Assembly (NCBI GenBank): GCA_017475765.1
Contig: JAFVEY010000017.1
Coordinates: forward strand, 1 to 64,000
Origin: Clostridia bacterium
Lineage (GTDB): Bacteria > Bacillota > Clostridia > Oscillospirales > Acutalibacteraceae
Direction of reading: 5' to 3'
Length of the DNA stretch: 64,000 nt
The position numbers were made by a program, and so were the translations under genes. The notes below the pieces were generated by a model. That model saw only the letters and a list, made by a program, of their open reading frames with translations. It was not told where the DNA came from and did no database searches. Below are positions 1 through 7,500 of this stretch, in pieces. Position 1 is the first letter of the stretch. The number at the start of each line of letters is the position of its first letter.

Positions 1-141
1 GAACATTTTTGAATATAAGAAAAATCCCGCTGCAAATATCACCGTTACCAATATCAGCGGTATGATATTTTTTCTCAGTACACCAAAGACTACTCTTAAA
101 TCTATTTCCTTTTCCTGCTGCTGTTCCTTGTTCGGCTCCAT
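1..141 (-). CDS. Wzz-like chain-length determinant protein, N-terminal part
   Basis: Only the first 47 codons are present; the gene runs off the left edge. The peptide starts MEPNKEQQQEKEIDLRVVFG, then has a basic turn and a hydrophobic segment of about 20 residues (about residues 25-45). A short charged cytoplasmic head ending in an 'IDLRVVFGVLRKN' type sequence before the first membrane helix is typical of Wzz/YveK-type co-polymerases that set the length of exopolysaccharide or capsule chains. The start ATG at 141 has a GGGGAAG ribosome binding site about 7 bases upstream. A promoter of its own lies at 172-200. The family call rests on the N-terminus only and could be another membrane protein. 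Confidence 0.55.
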   Translation of the reverse strand, partial: MEPNKEQQQEKEIDLRVVFGVLRKNIIPLILVTVIFAAGFFLYSKMF

Positions 142-171
142 AAAATCTTCCCCTTAATTTTCCTTTGATTT

Positions 172-200
172 TTTATATGCGGCACTATGCCCCATTGCAA
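172..200 (-). promoter_or_regulatory. Sigma-A type promoter for the Wzz-like gene
   Basis: On the minus strand a TTGCAA -35 box (195-200) is followed by 17 bases and a TATAAA -10 box (172-177). It lies between the terminator of the upstream small-protein gene and the start codon at 141. Confidence 0.5.
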
Positions 201-218
201 TGTCAAGATCCTGCTTAT

Positions 219-256
219 CAAAAAATAATGGTGATGACAGAATCACCACCATCATT
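219..256 (-). terminator. Rho-independent terminator of the anchored-protein gene
   Basis: On the minus strand GGTGAT, a six-base loop and ATCACC (230-235 with 242-247, with weaker outer pairing) are followed by ATTATTTTTT. It sits 30-60 bases after the stop codon of the gene at 286-882. The stem is short, so efficiency is uncertain. Confidence 0.55.
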
Positions 257-285
257 GATAATCTGCAAAAAACTGCAACCGCTGA

Positions 286-882
286 TTAGCAGTTCTCGTC
301 TTTCTTAGATGTTTTGAGGAGATAAACTCCTGCAGCTGTAACAAGAAGAATACCAAGACCGGCAATTACAGTTGCGTCTGCAACAGCAAAACCTGTTGTC
401 TTGATAACATCGTTGCCAGCATTGCTTCCGCTGCCGCCCGGTACAACTACATCGCTGATCGTCTTGCCGTCTTTGGTTGCCGTAACAGCCTTTGTTATCT
501 TATCGTAAGTAAGAGTAACACCAATAACCTTGGAAGCATCATTGGAAAGAGCAACAATCTGATCAATCTGAGCTGATGTAAGCTCTGACCATTTTGAAAC
601 TCCTGTGCTTTCAAGATATTTCTTTACAGCATCGATCTTTTCGATGATAGTATTAGCCTCTGACTCAGTAATCTCAACAGTATTGAAATAATTCTCAGCC
701 TGATTTACATATCTGGCAGGAATCTTTGTAGCATTACCGTTAAGGCTTACTGTGCCGTTGAGGGCATCAACGATCTTCTGTTCATCAGCACTAACTCCTG
801 CAGCTGATACTGAAGCTGCGGCTGATACTGCAACTACTGCTGAAAGCAGGCCAGCTGAAATAACCTTCAAGACCTTGTTCAT
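286..882 (-). CDS. small secreted protein with non-canonical C-terminal anchor signal
   Basis: 198 residues, not recognised as a named family. A signal peptide (about residues 1-28, ending VSAAASVSAAG) is followed by an alanine/threonine/isoleucine-rich exported region, a Gly/Ser linker (about residues 148-156), then KTTGF, a hydrophobic stretch of about 20 residues and a Lys/Asp tail (KTSKKDENC). This is the layout of a sortase substrate, but the pentapeptide region reads IKTTG rather than LPxTG. The start at 882 is preferred over an upstream in-frame one at 939 because AGAAAGGAAG lies just before it and the longer version would put a charged extension ahead of the signal peptide. Transcription is from a perfect consensus promoter at 951-979, which implies high expression. 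Confidence 0.8.
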   Translation of the reverse strand: MNKVLKVISAGLLSAVVAVSAAASVSAAGVSADEQKIVDALNGTVSLNGNATKIPARYVNQAENYFNTVEITESEANTIIEKIDAVKKYLESTGVSKWSELTSAQIDQIVALSNDASKVIGVTLTYDKITKAVTATKDGKTISDVVVPGGSGSNAGNDVIKTTGFAVADATVIAGLGILLVTAAGVYLLKTSKKDENC

Positions 883-950
883 CGCTATAACTTCCTTTCT
901 ATAAATTTGAATCCGGAATAAAGCTGAGCCATAAACCAAATTCTTGATTA

Positions 951-979
951 ATTATACTCTTTGTAATAATTTTTGTCAA
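951..979 (-). promoter_or_regulatory. Perfect-consensus sigma-A promoter
   Basis: On the minus strand TTGACA (974-979), 17 bases, TATAAT (951-956). Both hexamers are exact consensus. It drives the small anchored protein gene, leaving a leader of about 60 bases. Confidence 0.85.
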
Positions 980-1114
980 CTGTTTTTTAAACAAATACAG
1001 CCCTTATGCAATATGTTACGGTAATTTTCTCAGATATTTACAATAAATAATTTTTAAATTTTTATTTTACTGTTGAATTTCACCCTTTCTTTGCGGAAAG
1101 CCTTCATTAAATAC

Positions 1115-1143
1115 TGGAAAACGGGAATGATATGTTATATAAT
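1115..1143 (+). promoter_or_regulatory. Promoter of the thioredoxin-reductase-like gene
   Basis: TGGAAA (1115-1120), 17 bases, TATAAT (1138-1143). Its -10 box overlaps an in-frame ATG at 1132, so that ATG cannot be in the transcript. This supports the TTG start at 1186. Confidence 0.55.
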
Positions 1144-1185
1144 ATACAAAAATATATTTTCTACAAAAAAGAAAGGATGATAAAA

Positions 1186-2055
1186 TTGAAAAAAGCGTTG
1201 ATCATCGGTTCCGGACCGGCGGGAATCTCTGCCTCACTTTATCTTGCAAGAAATAATAATATCGAGGTAACAGTTGTTTCACACGGAGAAAGCGCCTTGC
1301 TCAAGGCAGATAAAATCGAAAACTATTTCGGCTTTGCAGAGCCTGTTTCGGGAAAGGCACTTCTGGAAAACGGCATCGCCGGAGCTAAACGTCTGGGAGT
1401 AAAATTTGAGAAGTCGGAGGTGCTTAATCTGCAATTTACAAACGACCTGAAATTTGAAGCCCTCACAACCCTCGGAAGCGATATCTATGATACTGTAATG
1501 ATTGCCACAGGTGCCAAAAGAGCCAAACCTAAATTCAAGGGCATTACCGAATTTGAAGGCAGGGGTGTAAGCTATTGTGCCGTATGTGACGCTTTCTTTT
1601 ACAGAAATAAAGCAACCGCCGTTATCGGAAGCGGTGAATATGCACTTCACGAGGCTTCAGCTCTGACAAACACCTCTTCTTCCGTCACGATCCTTACTGA
1701 CGGAGAGCAGCTTAAGCCTGACCTTCCGGAAGGCATTAACCGCATCGACAAAAAAATCAAGGAGCTTGTCGGTTCCGATAAGATTGAAGCCGTTATCTTT
1801 GAGGACGGCAGCAGGCTTGACATATCCGGCGTATTTATCGCTGTCGGTACTGCCGGCAGCAGCGACATTGCAAGAAAAATAGGCGCCGCCGTTGACGGCA
1901 GCCGCATAAGTGTTGACAGCGAAATGGCAACAACGATTCCCGGACTTTATGCCGGCGGAGATTGTATCGGAGGTCTGCTTCAGGTTTCCAAAGCCGTTTA
2001 TGACGGAGCTTCCGCCGCAATGAGCATGATAAAATTCCTTAAATCCTCAAAATAA
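1186..2055 (+). CDS. thioredoxin reductase-like flavoprotein (CxxC, lacks NADPH motif)
   Basis: 289 residues, close to the usual length of low-molecular-weight thioredoxin reductases. An FAD-binding GSGPAG lies at residues 8-13, the redox pair is CAVC within GVSYCAVCDAFF, a second dinucleotide-type fold carries GSGEYALHEA, and the C-terminal FAD motif is YAGGDCIGG. The HRRxxxR motif that binds the NADPH 2'-phosphate is absent; the matching strand reads SVTILTDGEQ. Flavoproteins of this build in Clostridia include ferredoxin-dependent thioredoxin reductases, so the donor may not be NADPH (inference). The start is a TTG at 1186 preceded by AGAAAGGATG; ATGs at 1132 and 1177 fall in the promoter and in the ribosome binding site. 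A thioredoxin gene is at 48904. Confidence 0.85.
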   Translation: MKKALIIGSGPAGISASLYLARNNNIEVTVVSHGESALLKADKIENYFGFAEPVSGKALLENGIAGAKRLGVKFEKSEVLNLQFTNDLKFEALTTLGSDIYDTVMIATGAKRAKPKFKGITEFEGRGVSYCAVCDAFFYRNKATAVIGSGEYALHEASALTNTSSSVTILTDGEQLKPDLPEGINRIDKKIKELVGSDKIEAVIFEDGSRLDISGVFIAVGTAGSSDIARKIGAAVDGSRISVDSEMATTIPGLYAGGDCIGGLLQVSKAVYDGASAAMSMIKFLKSSK

Positions 2056-2072
2056 TATATAACCAAAAACAC

Positions 2073-2103
2073 AGGCTCTGTCGGTTGAATTCCGGCAGAG
2101 CCT
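2073..2103 (-). terminator. Hairpin terminator between convergent genes
   Basis: AGGCTCTGtCGG and CCGgCAGAGCCT form an 11-12 bp stem with a seven-base loop. On the minus strand it is followed by GTGTTTTTGG, so it mainly ends the VanW gene; on the plus strand there is no good T tract. Confidence 0.75.
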
Positions 2104-2110
2104 ATAACAT

Positions 2111-4042
2111 TCAGTTTTCGGGATTTGATGAAGCCGTGTCTATCTTTGATACCTCAGTTACCGAAGGTGTCGCCGCTTGTTTCAGATACTCGGCCGCCGT
2201 TCCGTAGGGAATCGGTGCATTGCTTCCGCAGCCGCCCGGTGAGAATACGGTGGGTATCCTGTTGGTGGGACTTACACTCTGCGGACCGTATTCAGGATCG
2301 CTTGGAATAAGGCTTGCAGCATAAGAATAGCTGTCGCCGTGATAATCATAGGTACCTATCGGGAGATATTCACGCTTTACCTCGCTTCCGTTTTTAAAAT
2401 AAACCTTCGCTCCCTTTGCGGAATAGGTTTCCGAGCCTGCATATGTTACCCAGCCTACCGGAACGATCTCGTCATATTCCGTTGAAAGCTGACCGTACAT
2501 TTCAACCATCAGTTCTTCGAGTCCGTCACCGTCATAATCGTATACATAAGTAGCGATATATATCGGAAAATCTTTATTGTTTTTGAATCTCATGTCGAGA
2601 TTGCCGTAGTCAACAGTAGCGTCAAGACCTCTGTCTGCATAGTTGGACGCATACTGGTGCGCATGCCTTTCAATAATCTCCATATCCGCTTTAAGCGCAC
2701 AGAGAAAGAGCGTTGTTGAAGCCTGACAGATACCGCCGCCGTACTGCTGCTCATATTTTCCCTTTACAATAGCCGTTGACGGAACATAGCCCAGTTCACC
2801 CGTGGTCGTATCGCCTGTCATGGTATTGAAGGAAAAGATCTCTCCGGGGTTGACGATCGTTCCGTTGGCACTTCTGATTGCCAGCTTCATATTCTGATTG
2901 GATGCCCATACATTGGCTGCCGTTGTATAGCTTGAAGCGATCAGCTTTGTGTTGGCCTTGACCTCGGCAAGTGTTACCTTGAATGGCGTTCTTTTTGCTT
3001 CAATGCTGAAAGCGCCGGTCTTTGCCGAACGGAGGAGTATTTCCTCGATTTGTGACCGCACATCATTCTGGTCTATAAGAAAACCGTCCGAGCCGTCCGC
3101 ATAGGTAAATTTTTCCGTCTGAGTAGGCTCAAATGATGTAACGTGAGCGTCAACGGGCTGTATGTCGAACTTATCAGATACCTTCTTGACTGCACCGCCG
3201 ATAGAATCGGAATTGATTACTGATGTTACGGTAAAATCAGTTTTGCCGTCATTATAAACTGTATTGACAGTCGGAGTATCCAACTCTCCCCTGCTGTAAT
3301 GATAAGCCTGTACAAGCACATCGGGAAGATCTGTATCAAAGCTGAAATCATCCTCTGTCAGAGTGATATTTTTACTGTCGCAGGTAATGGATATGCTGAT
3401 TTTATCCCTCAGCTCCGACAGTCTGTTTTGCATGGCATCATAAGCCTCGCTGAGCGTTTTTCCGCTCAGACTGACACCCTCAACCGTCACATTGTCGCCA
3501 AAAACGATCGTAGCCGTATTAATTGTTTTGATATCGGCTGGATCCGTTCTGATCACCGGCAGAACAGAAGGCTCTTCTGTCTGAGGCTTAGCTGCTGCGG
3601 AAACGGCAGAACCCTGTGAAGGCTCGGCAGAGGTTTCCGTCAAAGTAGGAGCTGTATTTCTATTGAATGTAGATGCAAATATGATTCCCGAAACGGCAAC
3701 GCAGATAACAGCAGCAGAACCGATGATAACCGGAACCTTCGGGAACTTCTTTGCCTGCTTTATCTGAGCGGTCGCATGGCGCTTTACTGTATTCTTTTCG
3801 GGAGACGAGGCAAATACGATCTCTTCTTCATCTTCAGTCTCCTGTTCATCCGCCGCAGAGCCAAAAACCGCAGCTTCATCACTAATCACTTCATTATTTT
3901 CCTCCGGCTGTTCAGGCTTTTTGTCAGGTGAAACCTTCTGCTCTTCGGAAGTATTTGATTCCTTACCCTTCTGTACATTGAAAACAACCTCTTCGGCTGT
4001 TTCGTTGTCATCGGGCGTGATATCATTTTTCTTTATATCCAT
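2111..4042 (-). CDS. VanW family membrane-anchored protein
   Basis: 643 residues. An acidic cytoplasmic head (1-100, rich in Glu/Asp) is followed by one membrane helix (about 102-125), a Ser/Thr/Pro linker, a region resembling YoaR-type putative peptidoglycan-binding domains (about 175-350), and a VanW domain (about 364-500) with the conserved NPGEIFSFN, YGGGICQASTTL and HAHQYAS motifs. The C-terminus is Pro/Ser rich. VanW occurs in some vancomycin-resistance clusters, but most members are general cell-wall proteins of unknown function, and nothing here suggests resistance. It probably sits in the membrane with the VanW domain facing the wall. The start at 4042 has CTGGAGGTTG upstream. The gene is monocistronic with a terminator at 2073-2103. 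Confidence 0.88.
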   Translation of the reverse strand: MDIKKNDITPDDNETAEEVVFNVQKGKESNTSEEQKVSPDKKPEQPEENNEVISDEAAVFGSAADEQETEDEEEIVFASSPEKNTVKRHATAQIKQAKKFPKVPVIIGSAAVICVAVSGIIFASTFNRNTAPTLTETSAEPSQGSAVSAAAKPQTEEPSVLPVIRTDPADIKTINTATIVFGDNVTVEGVSLSGKTLSEAYDAMQNRLSELRDKISISITCDSKNITLTEDDFSFDTDLPDVLVQAYHYSRGELDTPTVNTVYNDGKTDFTVTSVINSDSIGGAVKKVSDKFDIQPVDAHVTSFEPTQTEKFTYADGSDGFLIDQNDVRSQIEEILLRSAKTGAFSIEAKRTPFKVTLAEVKANTKLIASSYTTAANVWASNQNMKLAIRSANGTIVNPGEIFSFNTMTGDTTTGELGYVPSTAIVKGKYEQQYGGGICQASTTLFLCALKADMEIIERHAHQYASNYADRGLDATVDYGNLDMRFKNNKDFPIYIATYVYDYDGDGLEELMVEMYGQLSTEYDEIVPVGWVTYAGSETYSAKGAKVYFKNGSEVKREYLPIGTYDYHGDSYSYAASLIPSDPEYGPQSVSPTNRIPTVFSPGGCGSNAPIPYGTAAEYLKQAATPSVTEVSKIDTASSNPEN

Positions 4043-4098
4043 AGCACAACCTCCAGATGATAATCAGACATATAACAAATATATTCCTCTCCACATAT

Positions 4099-4128
4099 AT
4101 GATACAACACATTAAGGTAAAATGTAAA
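4099..4128 (-). promoter_or_regulatory. Possible promoter of the VanW gene
   Basis: On the minus strand TTTACA (4123-4128), 18 bases, TATCAT (4099-4104), about 55 bases before the start codon. The spacing is one base longer than optimal. Confidence 0.45.
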
Positions 4129-4256
4129 GTAATATTTTATTCCTGCACAATAAAATATGCGCCAAACATATTTTAAATTAATAATTAAAATTTGGTATTT
4201 TTTACTGTACAGCTATTAAATCCATAAAATTTGACAAAATACATTCATTTTTATTG

Positions 4257-4285
4257 TTGAAAAAATGCAAATAATACAGTATAAT
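4257..4285 (+). promoter_or_regulatory. Sigma-A promoter of the glycolipid glycosyltransferase
   Basis: TTGAAA (4257-4262), 17 bases, TATAAT (4280-4285), giving a leader of about 30 bases before the ATG at 4324. Confidence 0.75.
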
Positions 4286-4323
4286 TAAGACAGAAATAAC
4301 ACTTTCAGGAAAGGATGATCTCT

Positions 4324-5544
4324 ATGAAGGTACTGATACTTTCAGCCACAACAGGCGGCGGTCACATGACAGCTGCTAATGCCCTCAAGGAATATATCAT
4401 ATCTCAGAACAGCGATACCGTTGTCGGAATATTCGATACGCTTGAATATGTCAGCCCGTTTCTGAACAAAGCTGTTACAGGCGGATATGTTTATATGGCA
4501 AAAAATACCCCGAAAATGTATGGTTCTATCTACAAAAATGCCGACAAAAGCTCCACAACCATCAATAAAACAGTCGAGATAACCACTTCACTTCTCAAAA
4601 ATAAACTCCTTCCCCTCCTTAGTGACTTTGACCCGGATATTGTTATCACCACTCATCCGTTTGCCGCCGAAATCGTGGCAGGTCTGAAAAACCATGGAAT
4701 CATTGACCTTCCTATCATTAATATAGTAACAGATTTTGCCATACATCAGGCTTATATCAGCGACGGCATTGACGCCTATATTGTTTCAAGCCGTGAGATG
4801 GTGGATCAGGTGGTGCAGAGAGGTGTGGAACGTGTGAGAATATATCCCTATGGTATACCGGTCAAGCAGGGATTTTTCAAGGACATCGACCGTGCGGAAA
4901 CCTTTGCGGCGGAGGGACTGGATCCTGACATTCCCACCATATTGATCATGGCAGGCAGCTTCGGAGTAACCGATATACTGAAGATCTATCATAAGATCGT
5001 CAAATCTTCGGAGGATTTTCAGATCATTGTCATAACAGGAAAAAATGAAAAGCTGTATGATACATTTGACAGGTATCTGAGAAAAATAACGATCAACAAT
5101 ACCTTTGTCGAGATAAAGGGTCTGACAAAGCCGAAATCGACAAAGTTTGTGTCAAAACATAAAAAACCGGCAAAACCGACCAAGCTGCTTTATTATACCA
5201 ATGAAGTGGAAAAATATATGCACATGGCAGACCTTATTGTCACAAAACCGGGAGGTCTGACCGTCAGCGAATCTATCGCATCCGGACTGCCAATGGCTAT
5301 TTTCAAAGCAATACCCGGACAGGAGGCACAGAATGCGGAATTCCTTATCGGAAAAAATATGGCGATCCGCATCGAAAAAAATAATTCCTGCACCGCCAAA
5401 ATTACCGATCTGCTCCAGCACCCTGACAAGCTCCAATTAATGAAACAATCCATACAGTCTTTTTCAAAAGGCAATTCGGCAGCCAACATATATCTGCTGA
5501 TGCTCGATCTGCTTGAAAAATACAAAAATAAAAACTCAAATTAA
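4324..5544 (+). CDS. diacylglycerol glycosyltransferase-like protein (MGDG synthase / UgtP type)
   Basis: 406 residues with the two-domain GT-B layout of the MGDG-synthase/UgtP group. The N-terminal MKVLILSATTGGGHMTAA carries the GGGH motif of this group, and TTHPFAAEIVAG follows at about residues 117-128. The C-terminal donor-binding region has MADLIVTKPGGLTVSES and KAIPGQEAQNAEF. Family members add glucose or galactose from a UDP-sugar to diacylglycerol, making membrane glycolipids and lipoteichoic acid anchors; the exact sugar cannot be read here. It should act at the inner face of the membrane. The start at 4324 is chosen because GGAAAGGATG lies about 6 bases before it. It stands alone between its own promoter and terminator. 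Confidence 0.85.
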   Translation: MKVLILSATTGGGHMTAANALKEYIISQNSDTVVGIFDTLEYVSPFLNKAVTGGYVYMAKNTPKMYGSIYKNADKSSTTINKTVEITTSLLKNKLLPLLSDFDPDIVITTHPFAAEIVAGLKNHGIIDLPIINIVTDFAIHQAYISDGIDAYIVSSREMVDQVVQRGVERVRIYPYGIPVKQGFFKDIDRAETFAAEGLDPDIPTILIMAGSFGVTDILKIYHKIVKSSEDFQIIVITGKNEKLYDTFDRYLRKITINNTFVEIKGLTKPKSTKFVSKHKKPAKPTKLLYYTNEVEKYMHMADLIVTKPGGLTVSESIASGLPMAIFKAIPGQEAQNAEFLIGKNMAIRIEKNNSCTAKITDLLQHPDKLQLMKQSIQSFSKGNSAANIYLLMLDLLEKYKNKNSN

Positions 5545-5549
5545 ATCGC

Positions 5550-5590
5550 AAACCGCCGATCTCCGATCAAGCTCCGGAAATCGGCGGTTT
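5550..5590. terminator. Bidirectional hairpin between convergent genes
   Basis: AAACCGCCGAT and ATCGGCGGTTT form an 11 bp perfect stem around a 19-base loop. It is placed to stop both the glycosyltransferase (plus) and the ABC exporter operon (minus). Confidence 0.75.
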
Positions 5591-5608
5591 ATTTGATGTT
5601 CTCATCCA

Positions 5609-7483
5609 TCAGGCTGTTTCAAACTGGCTGTTGTACAGCTTTTCATAGAAACCGCCCTTTGCCATAAGCTCATCATGACTTCCCTGCTCAACGATATTGC
5701 CTTCGTTGAGAACAAGTATCCTGTCCGCATTGCGGATCGTGCTGAGACGGTGGGCAATGACAAAGCTGGTTCTGCCCTCCATCAGATTATCCATTGCCTT
5801 TTGTATCATGATCTCGGTTCTTGTATCAACAGAGCTGGTCGCCTCGTCCAGAATCAGCACCTTCGGGTCGGCAAGGATCGCCCTCGCTATGGTTATCAGC
5901 TGTCTTTGTCCCTGAGAAATATTGTTTGTTTCCTCGTTCAGCTCCATATCATAGCCGCCGGGCAGCGTGTGTACAAACTGATCGACCTGTGCCGCCTTTG
6001 CAGCCACAGTCACCTCTTCATCTGTTGCATCAAACTTTCCGTAACGGATATTTTCCCTGATAGTACCGCTGTACAGCCATGTATCCTGAAGCACCATTCC
6101 GAACAGAGAACGCAGATCCTTTCTTTTGAAATCCCTGATATCATAACCGTCAATCAGAACAGCACCCTCCTGAACGTCATAGAAACGCATAAGCAGCTTG
6201 ATAATCGTTGTCTTTCCGGCACCTGTGGGTCCGACGATTGCAATTTTGCTGCCCTGAGGGATATCGGCGGAAAAGTCGTTGATGATGATCTTATCATCAG
6301 AATATCCGAAATGAATGTGGGCAAACTGGACGCTGCCGCCGATGTGAACATTCAGCTCTGTATCGGGCTGATCGGTATTATTGACAGTAACAGGATTTTC
6401 GGCTTCGGGGATCTCCTCCTCCTCATTCAAAAATTCAAAGACTCTTTCTGCTGCTGCGGCTGTCTGCTGAAGTATATTCGTGATATTGGCAACCTGTGTG
6501 ATAGGCTGGGTGAACTGGCGGACATACTGGATAAATGCCTGTATATCGCCTATTGTTATCATGCCGTTTCCTGCAAAATATCCTCCCAGTATGCAGACCG
6601 CAACATAACCGATATTGGCAACAAAATTCATCAGCGGCATCATGATACCCGAAAGGAACTGCGATTTCCACGCCGAAACATACAGCTTATCATTGAATTC
6701 GTCAAATTGTCTGATCGACGTTTCCTCGCCGTTGAATGCCTTCATCACCTGATGACCGCCATACATTTCCTCCACATGACCGTTTACATGGCCGAGGTAT
6801 TTCTGCTGGGCAACAAACTGCTTCTGAGATTTTTTTACAACAAAAATCACGAACATAAAAGAAACAGGGATGATGCCGAGTGCGATCAGGGTCATTTGCC
6901 AGCTGATGGATATCATCATAATCAGTATTCCGATCAGCTGTGTGACTGAGGTGATGATCTGTGTGATACTCTGATTCAGCGTCTGACTGAGGGTATCAAT
7001 ATCATTGGTGATCCTTGAAAGTATCTCTCCGTTGGAGGTTTTGTCATAGTATTTCAGCGGAAGCCGGTTCAGTTTTTCGGAAATATCTCTCCTCAGACGG
7101 TAGGTAAGCTTCATGGAAACCCCTGTCATAATATATCCCTGTATAAAAGAAAACAGCGAGCTAACAATATATATTCCGAGAAGGGTGAGCAATATACGGG
7201 CAATGCCGTCAAAATCAATGCCGCTTCCCGTTCCCGTAAAGCTGCCGAATATTCCTTCGGCAAGGAGCGTGGTTGCATTTCCGAGGATTTTCGGACCTAC
7301 TATCATAAATACTGTTGACAAAACAGCAAATATCATGACAACTAAAACGCTGAATTTATAATTGCCCATATATTTCATAAACTGCCTGAACGTGCCTTTG
7401 AAATCCTTTGCCTTTTCTCCTGGCATCATTTTTGCCGTCTTGCCGCCCATTGCCGGTTTCGGTCTGTTTCTCTCTTCACTCAT
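5609..7483 (-). CDS. ABC exporter subunit with intact catalytic site (heterodimer half B)
   Basis: 624 residues: an N-terminal six-helix exporter domain (about 40-345) fused to a nucleotide-binding domain. Walker A is GPTGAGKTT (about residue 416), the signature is NISQGQRQL and Walker B is VLILDEATSSVD with the catalytic Glu present; the H-loop is FVIAHRLST. The signature has Gln where Gly is usual, as in many LmrA/BmrA-type proteins. It begins 17 bases after the companion exporter gene, so the two are one operon and should form a heterodimer. Substrates of such pairs range from drugs to peptides and lipids and cannot be told here. The start at 7483 has GAGGAGGAAATACG before it. Confidence 0.9.
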   Translation of the reverse strand: MSEERNRPKPAMGGKTAKMMPGEKAKDFKGTFRQFMKYMGNYKFSVLVVMIFAVLSTVFMIVGPKILGNATTLLAEGIFGSFTGTGSGIDFDGIARILLTLLGIYIVSSLFSFIQGYIMTGVSMKLTYRLRRDISEKLNRLPLKYYDKTSNGEILSRITNDIDTLSQTLNQSITQIITSVTQLIGILIMMISISWQMTLIALGIIPVSFMFVIFVVKKSQKQFVAQQKYLGHVNGHVEEMYGGHQVMKAFNGEETSIRQFDEFNDKLYVSAWKSQFLSGIMMPLMNFVANIGYVAVCILGGYFAGNGMITIGDIQAFIQYVRQFTQPITQVANITNILQQTAAAAERVFEFLNEEEEIPEAENPVTVNNTDQPDTELNVHIGGSVQFAHIHFGYSDDKIIINDFSADIPQGSKIAIVGPTGAGKTTIIKLLMRFYDVQEGAVLIDGYDIRDFKRKDLRSLFGMVLQDTWLYSGTIRENIRYGKFDATDEEVTVAAKAAQVDQFVHTLPGGYDMELNEETNNISQGQRQLITIARAILADPKVLILDEATSSVDTRTEIMIQKAMDNLMEGRTSFVIAHRLSTIRNADRILVLNEGNIVEQGSHDELMAKGGFYEKLYNSQFETA

Positions 7484-7500
7484 CGTATTTCCTCCTCTCC

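Noticed and set aside
2111..4042. VanW as a vancomycin-resistance gene
   Set aside because: No vanR/S/H/A/X or ligase genes nearby; VanW domains are common in susceptible Firmicutes.
5675..6949. Open frame of 424 codons on the plus strand opposite the ABC exporter
   Set aside because: Antisense to a clear exporter gene with all motifs; no ribosome binding site and His/Cys/Ile-rich shadow composition.
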